Part shown: one piece after another, positions 52,534 to 60,879 of the stretch
How positions within the stretch are numbered: position 1 is the stretch's first letter
Layout: the number at the start of each line of letters is the position of its first letter
Origin: Thermopolyspora flexuosa
GTDB lineage: Bacteria > Actinomycetota > Actinomycetes > Streptosporangiales > Streptosporangiaceae
Direction: 5' to 3'
NCBI RefSeq assembly: GCF_006716785.1
Contig: NZ_VFPQ01000001.1
Coordinates: 4,526,001 to 4,590,000, forward strand
Length of the DNA stretch: 64,000 nt
The notes under the pieces: model-generated
Databases searched by the model: none
Told to the model about the DNA's origin: nothing
Seen by the model: the letters and a program-made list of their open reading frames with translations, nothing else
Program-made: the position numbers and the translations under genes

Positions 52534-55500
52534 ATGCCGATCGACCTGCGCCTGCTCGCCGACGTGCAATGGCAGGGCCGGCCCCTGGTCGGTGAGCGAG
52601 TTCAGGCGCTGCTCGGCGCCCTCGTGCTCGCCCGCCGTACCGTGAGCGCGGAACGGCTGGTCGCCGAGGTGTGGGGGGACGACGAGCCGGCGAACCCGGT
52701 GAAGGCGCTGCAGGTCCTGGTGTCCCGGACCCGGTCGGTCGTCGGGCCGCGGGTGCTGATCACGGAGGGCGGCGGGTACCGGCTCGAGGTGCCGCCCGAC
52801 CGGATCGACGCGGAGCGCCTGCACGCGCTCGCGCAGCGGGCTCGGGCGCTGCTCGACGCGGATCCCGCGGCGGCGGCCGAGGCGGCGCGGGAGGCCGTCG
52901 CGCTGGGTGCCGGGGCGCTGCCCGGCGAGGGTGACGGGCCGCTCGCCGAACTGCGGCGGCGGGCCGCACGGGACCTGGCGGACGCGCGCGTCGTGCTCGC
53001 GCGGGCGTGGAGCCGGGGCGGGGACCACGCCGCGGCGCTCGCCGAGCTGGAGGAGGCGGCGCGCGCCCATCCGGAGGACGAGGGGCTCCTCGCCGACCTG
53101 CTGCGCAGCGAGGCGGCGGTGCGCGGTGTGGGGGCCGCGCTCGACCGCTTCGAGCGCTACCGGTCGGAGCTGCGCGACCGGGTCGGCGCCGACGTGGGCC
53201 CGGAGCTGCGGCGGGTCCACCACGAGCTGCTGGCGCTCGACCGTCCGGTGCGCTCCGGGGTGCGGTTCGACACGACCTCGCTGCTCGGCCGGGACGAGGA
53301 CCTGCGCAAGGTGCGGGCGCTGCTCGCCACCTCGCGGGTGGTCTCGATCCTCGGCCCGGGCGGGCTCGGCAAGACCCGGCTCGCCCACGCCGTCGCCCGC
53401 GAGGCCCCGCAGCCGGTTGTGCACTTCGTCGAGCTGGTCGGCGTGACCTCGCCGGAGAATTTGATCGGCGAGATCGGGTCGGCGCTCGGCGTGCGCGACT
53501 CGGTGACCGGGCGCCGTACCCTCACCCCGCAGCAGCGTGCCGACGTGCGCGCACGCATCGCGCGGCAGCTCGACATGGCGCCGACGCTGCTCGTGCTCGA
53601 CAACTGCGAGCACCTGGTCGAGGCCGTCGCTGACCTGGTCGCGTACCTGACCGCGACAACGCGGGACCTGCGGGTGCTCACCACGACGAGGGCGCCGCTG
53701 GCGATCGCCGCGGAACGCGTCTACCCGCTGCCCCAGCTCGGCCTCGCGGACGCCGTCGAGCTGTTCCGCGACCGGGCGACCGCGGCCCGGCCGGGGGTAC
53801 GGCTCGCCGAGGAGGACGTGCGCGCCGTGGTGAGCCGCCTGGACGGCCTGCCGCTCGCGATCGAGCTCGCCGCCGCGAAGGTGCGGGTGATGTCGCCGGC
53901 GGAGATCGCCCGCCGGCTGGAGGACCGGTTCGCGCTGCTGCGCGGCGGTGACCGGACCGCGCACTCGCGGCACCAGACGCTGCTCGCGGTGATCGACTGG
54001 TCGTGGAACCTGCTCGGCGAGCGGGAGCGCCGCGCGCTGCGCCGCCTGTCGGCGTTCCCGGACGGCTTCACCCTCGAGGCGGCCGAGGAGGTGCTCGGCG
54101 GCGACGCCCTTGAGGCCATCGAGGAGCTCGTGGCGCAGTCCCTGCTCACCGTCGTGGACACCGGCCGCGGCGTCCGCTACCGGATGCTGGAGACGGTGCG
54201 GGAGTTCGGCCGCATGCGCCTGGAGGCGGCCGGGGAGACCGCCGAGGCCCGGGCCGCGGTGCGCGCCTGGGCGGTCGGCTACGCCGAACGGCACGGCGCC
54301 CGGCTGTTCTCGCCGGAGCAGGTCGAGGCGATGGACCGGCTGCGGGCGGAGGAGACGAACCTCACCGACATCCTGCGCGACGCGGTCGCCGACCCCGACC
54401 CCGAGGCGGTCGTGGTGCTGTTCTCCTCGCTGAGCGGTTACTGGTCGATCCGCGGCGACTTCCCGCGCTGCCTCACCTTCACCCCGCCGGTCGCCTCCGC
54501 CCTCGCCGGGTGGACGCCGCCACCCCGGCTCCTCGACCGGACGCGGGTGGCCCTCGTGGTGGCCCTGTTCAACATCCTCTTCCTGTTCAACTCCGACGAG
54601 TTCCGGGACCTGCTGGCGAGGCTGTCCGGCCTGGGCGCCGACTCCGCGGACCCGAGGGTCCGGGCCCTGGTGACCGTGCTGCTCACCCTGGTCAGGGATC
54701 CCGACCACGGTTTCGACGAACTGGTCGCCGACCCCGACCCGGTGATCCGCAAGGTCGCGCTGCACCTGCTGAGCCACGGCCGGGAGAACGTCGGGGACCG
54801 GGCCGGTGCGATCGAGGCGGCCAAGGCCGCGCTCCGGCTCGTCGACGAGGACGACGGCCCCTGGCAGCGGGCGGTGCTGCACATCCAGCTCGCGTCCCTG
54901 CTCGCGCAGATCGGCGACCACGCCGCGGCCGTACGGCACGCCGCCGAGGCGCTGCCCGTGCTGGAACGGCTCGGGTCCGTGGACGAGGTCATCCAGATCC
55001 GCTCCACCCTCGCGATGAGCGCGCTCGCCGAGGGGCGCCGCGACGAGGCCGAACGGATGATCGCCGAGCTGGAGCGGCTCGCCCCGCTGGGCATGTACGG
55101 CGAGGCCCTGTCCGCCGACCTGTGCCGGGCGCAGCTCGCCCTGGTCGACGGCGAGGTCGCGAAGGGCCTCCGCATGCACCGGGAGGTCGCCGAGGTGCTG
55201 CGGAGGCGCAGCGTCCCGGGCGCGCCCGACGGCGTCACGCCGTGGTCCATCCTGGCGGACGTGCTCGCGCTCGCGGCCTACGCGCAGTACGGCGAGGGCG
55301 ACGACGGCGCGGACCTGTTCGAGCTGCTGCGCGGCAAGGTCATGGACGTGTTCGACGTGGACCGCAGGTTCCTCGACTTCCCGGCGGCGGGCATGGTGCT
55401 CGCCGGGCTGGGCCTGTGGGGCCTGCTCAAGGGCGCGCTGCCGGTCGAGGACGCGGTCCGGCTGCTGGTACTCGCCGAGCGGTTCGCGTACAACCAGTAC

Positions 55501-55677
55501 ACGCTGACGATGCGCTGGCCGGTGCTCGCCGCGCACGCCGAGCGCGTCGCCCCCGGCATGCTGTCCCGGATCGCGGCCGAGTACGGCGAGCGGCGCGGCC
55601 CCGACCTGTTCGCCGAGGCGCGCGCCGTGCTGAAGCGGGTGGCCGGCGCACCGCCCGCCTACAGCTTCCGGGAGTAG
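52534..55677 (+). CDS. AfsR/SARP-type regulator with NB-ARC ATPase and TPR-like repeats
   Basis: 1047 residues: OmpR-type DNA-binding domain (1-85), BTAD domain (90-240, ELRDRVGADVGPELRRVHHELLALD), NB-ARC ATPase with Walker A LGPGGLGKTRLA (about 273-284), LLVLDNCEHL (Walker B) and GLPLAIELAAAKV, then helical repeats to the end. Large STAND-type regulators like this often control secondary metabolism or export genes. TAGACT (52522-52527) is 6 bases before the ATG. Tail-to-tail with an exporter operon, overlapping it by 19 bases. Confidence 0.88.
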   Translation: MPIDLRLLADVQWQGRPLVGERVQALLGALVLARRTVSAERLVAEVWGDDEPANPVKALQVLVSRTRSVVGPRVLITEGGGYRLEVPPDRIDAERLHALAQRARALLDADPAAAAEAAREAVALGAGALPGEGDGPLAELRRRAARDLADARVVLARAWSRGGDHAAALAELEEAARAHPEDEGLLADLLRSEAAVRGVGAALDRFERYRSELRDRVGADVGPELRRVHHELLALDRPVRSGVRFDTTSLLGRDEDLRKVRALLATSRVVSILGPGGLGKTRLAHAVAREAPQPVVHFVELVGVTSPENLIGEIGSALGVRDSVTGRRTLTPQQRADVRARIARQLDMAPTLLVLDNCEHLVEAVADLVAYLTATTRDLRVLTTTRAPLAIAAERVYPLPQLGLADAVELFRDRATAARPGVRLAEEDVRAVVSRLDGLPLAIELAAAKVRVMSPAEIARRLEDRFALLRGGDRTAHSRHQTLLAVIDWSWNLLGERERRALRRLSAFPDGFTLEAAEEVLGGDALEAIEELVAQSLLTVVDTGRGVRYRMLETVREFGRMRLEAAGETAEARAAVRAWAVGYAERHGARLFSPEQVEAMDRLRAEETNLTDILRDAVADPDPEAVVVLFSSLSGYWSIRGDFPRCLTFTPPVASALAGWTPPPRLLDRTRVALVVALFNILFLFNSDEFRDLLARLSGLGADSADPRVRALVTVLLTLVRDPDHGFDELVADPDPVIRKVALHLLSHGRENVGDRAGAIEAAKAALRLVDEDDGPWQRAVLHIQLASLLAQIGDHAAAVRHAAEALPVLERLGSVDEVIQIRSTLAMSALAEGRRDEAERMIAELERLAPLGMYGEALSADLCRAQLALVDGEVAKGLRMHREVAEVLRRRSVPGAPDGVTPWSILADVLALAAYAQYGEGDDGADLFELLRGKVMDVFDVDRRFLDFPAAGMVLAGLGLWGLLKGALPVEDAVRLLVLAERFAYNQYTLTMRWPVLAAHAERVAPGMLSRIAAEYGERRGPDLFAEARAVLKRVAGAPPAYSFRE

Positions 55678-56504
55678 GAGCGGACCGCGATCGGGGCGAA
55701 GATCGCGATGACGACCGCGCACCCCGCCAGCGCCCAGCCGACGTCGGCCGTCACGGTCCCGGTGTTGAACAGGGCCCGCACCGCGGAGACCACGTGCGAC
55801 ACCGGGTTGACCGCCACGAACGTCTGCAGCCAGCCGGGCAGCGTCTCGGCCGGGACGAAGGCGTTCGACAGGAAGGTGAGCGGGAACATGATCGCCATGG
55901 AGAAGCCCTGCACGGCCTGCGCCGACCGGGCCAGCGTGCCGAGCCAGGTGAAGATCCAGGCCAGCGACCAGCCCGCGGCCACGGTGAGGGCGATGCCGCC
56001 CAGGCAGCCGAGCACGCCGCCGCCGGGGCGGTAGCCGATGGCGAGGCCGGAGAGCAGGGTCAGCACCGACGCGATGCCGTACCGGAGCAGGTCGGCGACC
56101 ATGGGGCCGGCGAGCGGGGCGAACCGTGCCATCGGCAGGACCTTGAACCGGTCGAAGACCCCCTTGTCCATGTCCTCGCGAAGTTGCACTCCCGTCGACA
56201 TGCAGACGGTCAGGGCGGTCTGCGCGAGGATGCCGGGGATCAGCACCGGGAGGTAGTTCTCCACGCTGCCGGAGATCGCGCCGCCGAAGATGAACGCGAA
56301 CAGCGCGGTGAACAGCAGGGGCTGGATGATCACGTCGAAGAACTGCTCCGGCTTTCGCCGCATCTTCTTCAGCGCCCGCCATGCCATCACCAGGGTCTGC
56401 ACCAGGGTCTCCCGCACCGTGGGGTGGGACGCGGTGCGGGCGGCCACGGCGGCGGTGTCGAGGGTCCGGGTGTCGCGGGTGACGGTGATGCTCGTGGTGG
56501 TCAT
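55659..56504 (-). CDS. ABC-2 type exporter permease (DrrB-like)
   Basis: 281 residues, six membrane helices; the N-terminus lies before QPLLFTALFAFIFGGAISGSVENYLPVLIPGILAQTAL, the DrrB/ABC-2 pattern. Partner of the ATPase encoded upstream, sharing one base (TGATG). Exports an unknown hydrophobic compound. Confidence 0.9.
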   Translation of the reverse strand: MTTTSITVTRDTRTLDTAAVAARTASHPTVRETLVQTLVMAWRALKKMRRKPEQFFDVIIQPLLFTALFAFIFGGAISGSVENYLPVLIPGILAQTALTVCMSTGVQLREDMDKGVFDRFKVLPMARFAPLAGPMVADLLRYGIASVLTLLSGLAIGYRPGGGVLGCLGGIALTVAAGWSLAWIFTWLGTLARSAQAVQGFSMAIMFPLTFLSNAFVPAETLPGWLQTFVAVNPVSHVVSAVRALFNTGTVTADVGWALAGCAVVIAIFAPIAVRSYSRKL

Positions 56505-57472
56505 CAGGCTGCCTCCGTCCGGGACCGGTCGTCCGTGCCGTGACCGGTCAGTGCCAGGAACACCTCGTCGAGCGTCGGCTTGGCGACGCTCATCGAGGAG
56601 ATGCCGACGCCCGCCTCGCGCAGGCCGATCAGGACGTCGGCGGCCCGGTTGGGGTCGGGCAGCGGGACGTTCATGCGCCCGGCCTCCGGGCTGAGCACCG
56701 GCTCCTCGCCGAGCAGCCGGCGGACGACGCCCACGGCCGCGGGGACGTCGGCCTCGCTCTCCAGGACGAGCTGCAGGGTCGACTCGCCGACCTGGGTCTT
56801 CAGCGCGTCCGGGGTGTCCTCGGCGACCTTCCGGCCGTGGTCGATCACCGCCACGCGGTCGGCGAGCTGGTCGGCCTCATCCAGGTACTGGGTGGTGAGC
56901 AGGATCGTCGAGCCGTCGGCGACGAGCTCGCGGATGACGTCCCACATCTGGCCGCGGGTCCGCGGGTCGAGGCCGGTGGTCGGCTCGTCGAGGAAGATCA
57001 GCGGCGGGCGGGTGATCAGGCTGGACGCGAGGTCGAGGCGGCGGCGCATGCCGCCGCTGAACTGGGCGATCGGCCGGTCGGCCGCCTCCTGCAGGCCGAA
57101 GCGGTCGAGCAGGTCGCGGGCGATCGCCTTGGCCCGGGCGTGGGACAGGCCCTGGATCCGGGCGAACAGCCAGAGGTTCTCCCGGGCGGTCAGGTCCTCG
57201 TCCACCGACGCGTACTGGCCGGTGACGCCGAGCAGCTGCCGGACGCGGTGGGGTTCCCGCCGCACGTCGACCCCGAAGACCTCCGCGCGGCCGGCGTCGA
57301 TCGGCAGCAGGGTGGCGAGCATGCGCAACGTGGTGGTCTTGCCCGCCCCGTTCGGCCCGAGCACGCCGAAGATCTCGCCCTGCCGTACGTCGAGGTCGAT
57401 GCCGTCGACGGCGCGGAACTCCCCGAAGTCCTTGACCAGGCCCTCCGCCCGGACGGCACTCAGCTCCGTCAT
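56504..57472 (-). CDS. ABC exporter ATPase (DrrA-like)
   Basis: 322 residues: Walker A GPNGAGKTT (39-47), signature FSGGMRRRLDLASSL, Walker B PLIFLDEPTTGLDP, and a C-terminal DrrA-specific domain (DDRSRTEAA end). Daunorubicin-resistance family; pumps drugs or lipids together with the permease. Confidence 0.93.
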   Translation of the reverse strand: MTELSAVRAEGLVKDFGEFRAVDGIDLDVRQGEIFGVLGPNGAGKTTTLRMLATLLPIDAGRAEVFGVDVRREPHRVRQLLGVTGQYASVDEDLTARENLWLFARIQGLSHARAKAIARDLLDRFGLQEAADRPIAQFSGGMRRRLDLASSLITRPPLIFLDEPTTGLDPRTRGQMWDVIRELVADGSTILLTTQYLDEADQLADRVAVIDHGRKVAEDTPDALKTQVGESTLQLVLESEADVPAAVGVVRRLLGEEPVLSPEAGRMNVPLPDPNRAADVLIGLREAGVGISSMSVAKPTLDEVFLALTGHGTDDRSRTEAA

Positions 57473-57713
57473 GAGGCGTCTCCTCTCTCCCCGCCGGGCG
57501 CCTCCCGGCGGTCGGGGAAGAGGTTCGCCATCCTCGGCTTCACGGCCGCTTCACGCCGGTTTCATCCACCTCACCGCGGTTTCACCGGCCGCGGCGGGCG
57601 TTCCGCGGTACGGCACGGCGCGCGACGCGACCGGCCGGGCGGGCGGCGTGGCGGGCAGGCGGGCCGCGGGCGGGCGGCCGGGCGAAGGGTGCGGCACCGG
57701 CGGGAACGCCCGC

Positions 57714-57744
57714 TTGACCTCAACCAAACTTCAGGTCGCAGGAT
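57714..57744 (+). promoter_or_regulatory. MerR-type promoter of the SnoaL-like gene
   Basis: TTGACC (57714-57719) and CAGGAT (57739-57744) are separated by 19 bp, the long spacer typical of MerR-activated promoters. A near-perfect palindrome GACCTCAAC..CTTCAGGTC (57716-57737) fills the spacer. The rest of 57473-57713 shows nothing certain. Confidence 0.65.
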
Positions 57745-57752
57745 GGTCGGCC

Positions 57753-58157
57753 ATGGAGGCGGAATCGCCGGCGCACGCGGCGGACATCGAGGCGATCAAG
57801 CGGGTGGTCGCCGCCGTCGAGCGCTCGCAGCGGCGGCGGGATCCCGACGAGTTCCTCGCGCTCATCCATCCCGACGCGGTCTGGACGACGATCCGGGGCA
57901 GGGTGCTCGTCGGTTTCGCCGAGATCGAGGAGTTCACCCGCAAGCTGCTCGCCTCGGCCGAGCGGGAGGGCACGGTCTCCTACGAGGTGACGCACGTCCG
58001 GTTCGTCCGGCCGGACGTCGCGGTGGTGAAGGTACGGCAGCGCTACCGGGCGCCGGACCACGACCGGGAGGGCGCGCCGCTGTACGTGCTGAGCAAGGAC
58101 GAGGCCGGCAGATGGCTGCTGGTCGCGGGCCAGAACACCGTGGTCGCCGCCGGGTGA
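57753..58157 (+). CDS. SnoaL-like / SgcJ-EcaC family protein (NTF2 fold)
   Basis: 134 residues, NTF2-like cone: DIEAIKRVVAAVERSQRRRDPDEFLALIHPDAVWTTIRGRVLVGFAEIEEFTRKLL, then VRFVRPDVAVVKVRQRYR. The SgcJ/EcaC group includes polyketide-tailoring and unknown-function proteins; the substrate cannot be inferred. ATG 57753 is a few bases after the expected transcription start of the MerR-type promoter. Confidence 0.75.
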   Translation: MEAESPAHAADIEAIKRVVAAVERSQRRRDPDEFLALIHPDAVWTTIRGRVLVGFAEIEEFTRKLLASAEREGTVSYEVTHVRFVRPDVAVVKVRQRYRAPDHDREGAPLYVLSKDEAGRWLLVAGQNTVVAAG

Positions 58158-58705
58158 GCGGCACCCGGGCCGCGCCGTACCCGGGCACGCCGCACGACGC
58201 GGCGGAATCGCCGTGCCGTCGCCGCGCGACCCCATGCCGCCGAGGCGCGGCAATCCCCGCCGACGCCGACGGCGGGCAGGGCGGAATCGCATGCTCGGCG
58301 CGAGCCGGGCGGCCGGCACCGTCTCCGGTCGTCGCGGCCCGCGGGAGGGTTTTCACGTGGCGGCACAGCGCGATTACCGGAAGCGGTTACAACTCATTTG
58401 TTTGGCATCCGGAAAAGTGAACGTATGATGAACGCGTTCACCATTCCGCGAGGAACATCGCCCTGTTTTTCGGGGTTCTCCTGATTTCCCCGGCAACGCC
58501 ATCGGGACCGGTCGGACATCACTTCATCAGATACCCATCATCGCCATAAAGGTGCGAATCGGGTTAATAGCCCTATTTCAATTCCTTGGCCATCCCGGGA
58601 AGGCGCTTACGAAAGGGCTAGAATTAGCAAACCCTTCTGTCACCGATCATGTACGATGGGTAATGTTCACTCGTAGATGATTCCCCCAAAACGGAGGTTT
58701 CCCTC
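58158..58705. other. 548-bp intergenic region with an AT-rich second half
   Basis: 58158-58370 is ordinary GC-rich sequence. From about 58375 to 58700 base composition shifts strongly to A/T. It holds the palindrome TGAACGCGTTCA (58429-58440), GTGAACG/CGTTCAC arms around it (58417-58441), a TAGAAT near 58620 and TACGAT near 58652 as possible -10 boxes. No gene was found. Confidence 0.5.
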
Positions 58706-58906
58706 ATGCGCACGAGCAAGTTCCTGCTCGCAATCGCGGCATTTGCGGGCTCTCTTCTCGCATTCGCCCCGCCCGCGTCGGCCCAGATCGACCCGGTGGC
58801 CACGATCACCTGCCTGACCGAAAGCATCGACCTCGCCACGCTTCTCGATCCGGCGAGCCTCACCATTCCGCCGGAGATCGCCCCACAGGCCTGTCTCGCC
58901 CCCTGA
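58706..58906 (+). CDS. Small secreted protein (66 residues)
   Basis: Signal peptide (MRTSKFLLAIAAFAGSLLAFAPPASA, cleavage after ASA) and a 40-residue mature peptide rich in Ile, Pro, Leu and Ala with two cysteines (TITCLTES and PQACLAP), likely one disulfide. No family recognised. GGAGG lies 8 bases before the ATG. Followed by a very stable hairpin, so it is a monocistronic gene. Confidence 0.7.
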   Translation: MRTSKFLLAIAAFAGSLLAFAPPASAQIDPVATITCLTESIDLATLLDPASLTIPPEIAPQACLAP

Positions 58907-58931
58907 AAAAAGCACACATCGCAATGAAACC

Positions 58932-58966
58932 GGCGCGGCGCCACGGAATACCCGTGCCGCCGCGCC
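58932..58966 (+). terminator. Terminator of the small secreted protein gene
   Basis: A 15-bp stem with one mismatch (58932-58946 with 58952-58966) and loop AATAC, 25 bp after the stop codon. Confidence 0.75.
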
Positions 58967-59043
58967 TCGGCCCTAACCCTTCCGCCGAGAGTCAGATCCC
59001 AAGTGAATATCACTTATTGGGGGAGTGACGGATGACTGCGCTA

Positions 59044-59061
59044 TGTGGTTGACTAACCACA
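59044..59061. promoter_or_regulatory. Inverted repeat before the 61-residue membrane protein
   Basis: TGTGGTT-GACT-AACCACA, 7-bp perfect arms, 38 bp upstream of the ATG at 59099. Possible operator; no second copy seen. Confidence 0.35.
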
Positions 59062-59098
59062 CAAAGTAAGGAGGCGCTACTCGAACGATCGGAGAGCC

Positions 59099-59284
59099 AT
59101 GTCCCCCCGTCTCAAATCGCTGATCATCGGCGCGGTCGTCGCCGCGGCCTGCGCCCTGGCGATCGCCGCACTCGTCACCGCCGTCACGCCGGAGGCCTCC
59201 GCGGTCCGGCACTCGGCCCTCGGCGCCAACGACCCGCTCGGGCTCGTGATCCATAGCCTCGTCGTGAACATCCTCACCTCGTGA
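59099..59284 (+). CDS. Small membrane protein (61 residues)
   Basis: Basic N-terminus (MSPRLKS), one helix or uncleaved signal (LIIGAVVAAACALAIAALVTAV), then a short tail PEASAVRHSALGANDPLGLVIHSLVVNILTS. Could also be a short secreted peptide cleaved after ASA. Its TGA overlaps the next gene as GTGA. No family recognised. Confidence 0.6.
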   Translation: MSPRLKSLIIGAVVAAACALAIAALVTAVTPEASAVRHSALGANDPLGLVIHSLVVNILTS

Positions 59285-59937
59285 CGGCGATGCTGCACAC
59301 GGCGACGCACAGGACGTCCTGGCCCCACCACAACGGCCCGCTCACCCGGCTCGGGTACTTCATGTTCCTGAGCCGCTGGATCCAGATGCCGCTCTACCTC
59401 GGGCTGATCGTGGCCCAGATGGTCTATGTGTGGCGCTTCATGGGTGAGCTGGCCCATCTGATCCATCTGGCGTTCAGCGAGGGCATCCCGGAGACCACGA
59501 TCATGCTCGTGGTGCTCGGCCTCGTCGACGTCGTGATGATCTCCAACCTGCTGATCATGGTCATCGTCGGCGGCTACGAGACCTTCGTCTCGCGGCTCCG
59601 CATCGAGGGGCATCCCGACCAACCGCAGTGGCTGTCCCACGTCAACGCGAACGTGCTCAAGGTCAAGCTCGCGATGGCGATCATCGGGATCTCCTCGGTT
59701 CACCTCCTGCAGATCTTCATCAACGCGGCGAAGCCCGACGTAACAGATAGGGAGCTTCTGTGGAAGACGCTTATCCACCTCACGTTCATCGTCTCGGCGA
59801 TGGCGCTCGCGATAATCGACCGCATCATGTCCCACGGGGAGCGGCCGCAGAAGCCGGCGCAGGCGGCACGGCACTCCCTGGTGGGCGGTGGCGAGGGCGC
59901 GGCCGTACTGCAGCCGAAGGAGCGGGTGGCGGCCTAG
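59281..59937 (+). CDS. YqhA-family (UPF0114) membrane protein
   Basis: 218 residues, four membrane helices; family blocks FLSRWIQMPLYLGLIVAQ, MLVVLGLVDVVMISNLLIMVIVGGYETFVSRL and LKVKLAMAIIGISSVHLLQIFI. Function unknown; some members associate with stress. GTG start overlapping the preceding stop. Hydrophilic C-terminal tail. Confidence 0.88.
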   Translation: MTAMLHTATHRTSWPHHNGPLTRLGYFMFLSRWIQMPLYLGLIVAQMVYVWRFMGELAHLIHLAFSEGIPETTIMLVVLGLVDVVMISNLLIMVIVGGYETFVSRLRIEGHPDQPQWLSHVNANVLKVKLAMAIIGISSVHLLQIFINAAKPDVTDRELLWKTLIHLTFIVSAMALAIIDRIMSHGERPQKPAQAARHSLVGGGEGAAVLQPKERVAA

Positions 59938-59972
59938 TACGGAGAAGGCACGCGTTCGGCACCCTGCTCGCC

Positions 59973-60296
59973 GTGACGGCGGGAGCCCTGCTCCTCGTCG
60001 CCCAGCCCTCGGCGGCGCTGGCCAACGTTCCCCCGACGCAGCCCGCCACCTCCCAGCCCACCACCTCCCAGCCCGCGGAGCCCCCGGAGCCGGCCGAACC
60101 GGCCGAGCCGCCGGAGCCGCCCGAGCCGGCCGAACCGGCTCCGCCCTCCGGCTCTCTGATCGGTCAGATCGTGATCTTCAACGACGAGATCATCGAGCCC
60201 GTGTCCGTCCCGATCAGCCTGTGCGGGACCAACCTGATGTCCCCCGGCGCCAAGCTCAAGTGCGGCTCGACCAGGGTCTCGGACGACGACGGCTGA
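59973..60296 (+). CDS. Small secreted protein with PEPAEP linker and a two-cysteine C-terminal motif; start uncertain
   Basis: The secreted part has a Pro/Glu/Ala linker and a C-terminal domain VSVPISLCGTNLMSPGAKLKCGSTR, whose two cysteines and VPVxLCG-like pattern recall chaplin-type surface proteins. The signal-like sequence RRRHAFGTLLAVTAGALLLVAQPSAALA has no ATG or GTG in front of it; the codon overlapping the preceding TAG is GTA (59937-59939). GTG 59973 is the first canonical start but cuts off the basic part. Product identity is tentative. Confidence 0.55.
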   Translation: MTAGALLLVAQPSAALANVPPTQPATSQPTTSQPAEPPEPAEPAEPPEPPEPAEPAPPSGSLIGQIVIFNDEIIEPVSVPISLCGTNLMSPGAKLKCGSTRVSDDDG

Positions 60297-60319
60297 TCCC
60301 TTCGCGATCCCGGTGAGAC

Positions 60320-60362
60320 CAAGGCCCGGATCGGTGGCGGCTCCCCGCCGATCCGGGCCTTG
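60320..60362. terminator. Bidirectional terminator between convergent genes
   Basis: Perfect 15-bp stem CAAGGCCCGGATCGG (60320-60334) with CCGATCCGGGCCTTG (60348-60362), loop of 13, between the secreted-protein stop (60296) and the SRPBCC stop (60384). Confidence 0.75.
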
Positions 60363-60383
60363 CCCTGCCCGAAGCCCCGGTGC

Positions 60384-60866
60384 TCAGGCGAGCAGGTCGT
60401 CGATCTGGCCCATCGCCAGGGTGAGGCCGTCCTCCATGCCCATGGCGATGACCCGCTCCATGAACTCGGCGTCCCCGAACGTGGAGACCATGGTCATGCG
60501 GGTGCCGCCCTCGTGCGGCTCGAGCGTGACGACGCCGTGGATCGCCCTGCCGGAGAACAGCGGCCTGCCCTCCTCGTCGGCGAACCCGTCGTCGAACTCC
60601 AGCCGGTGCGGCGGCTCGATCGCGGTGATCCGCCACCAGCCGTGCGACCGCTGCCCGTCAGGGCCGGTCATGTAGTAGGCGCTGCGGCCGCCGACGACGA
60701 ACTCGTGCCGTTCGAACGTGGCCGGCCATCCCGGCGGGCCCCACCATCGTTCGAGCAGGCGCGGGTCCTCCCACACCCGCCAGACCCGCTCGACCGGGGC
60801 GGAGAACTCGGCGACGACGGTGAGGCGCAGCGCTTCGACGTCCCGGTACGACTTGACCACGGGCAT
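60384..60866 (-). CDS. SRPBCC / AHSA1-family protein
   Basis: 160 residues; START-like fold with VVAEFSAPVERVWRVWEDPRLLERWWGPPG, the AHSA1 signature, and GGTRMTMVSTFGDAEFMERVIAMGMEDGL. Ligand unknown. ATG 60866 has GAGGAGGT upstream; in-frame codons beyond it overlap the ArsR gene. Co-operonic with the ArsR regulator (13-bp gap), a frequent pairing. Confidence 0.87.
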   Translation of the reverse strand: MPVVKSYRDVEALRLTVVAEFSAPVERVWRVWEDPRLLERWWGPPGWPATFERHEFVVGGRSAYYMTGPDGQRSHGWWRITAIEPPHRLEFDDGFADEEGRPLFSGRAIHGVVTLEPHEGGTRMTMVSTFGDAEFMERVIAMGMEDGLTLAMGQIDDLLA

Positions 60867-60879
60867 GATGGGTACCTCC

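Noticed and set aside
52351-56382. A 1343-codon open frame on the minus strand across the AfsR-like gene
   Set aside because: Translation is Arg/Gly/His/Val-rich and featureless; the plus strand holds a complete AfsR-type protein with clear motifs.
58429-58440. PHO box in the 58.4-kb AT-rich region
   Set aside because: GTTCACC occurs at 58436 but as part of an inverted, not direct, repeat.
60070-60145. PEPAEP-coding tandem DNA, checked as a CRISPR or recombination repeat
   Set aside because: Irregular 6-12 bp units in frame, a common linker type.
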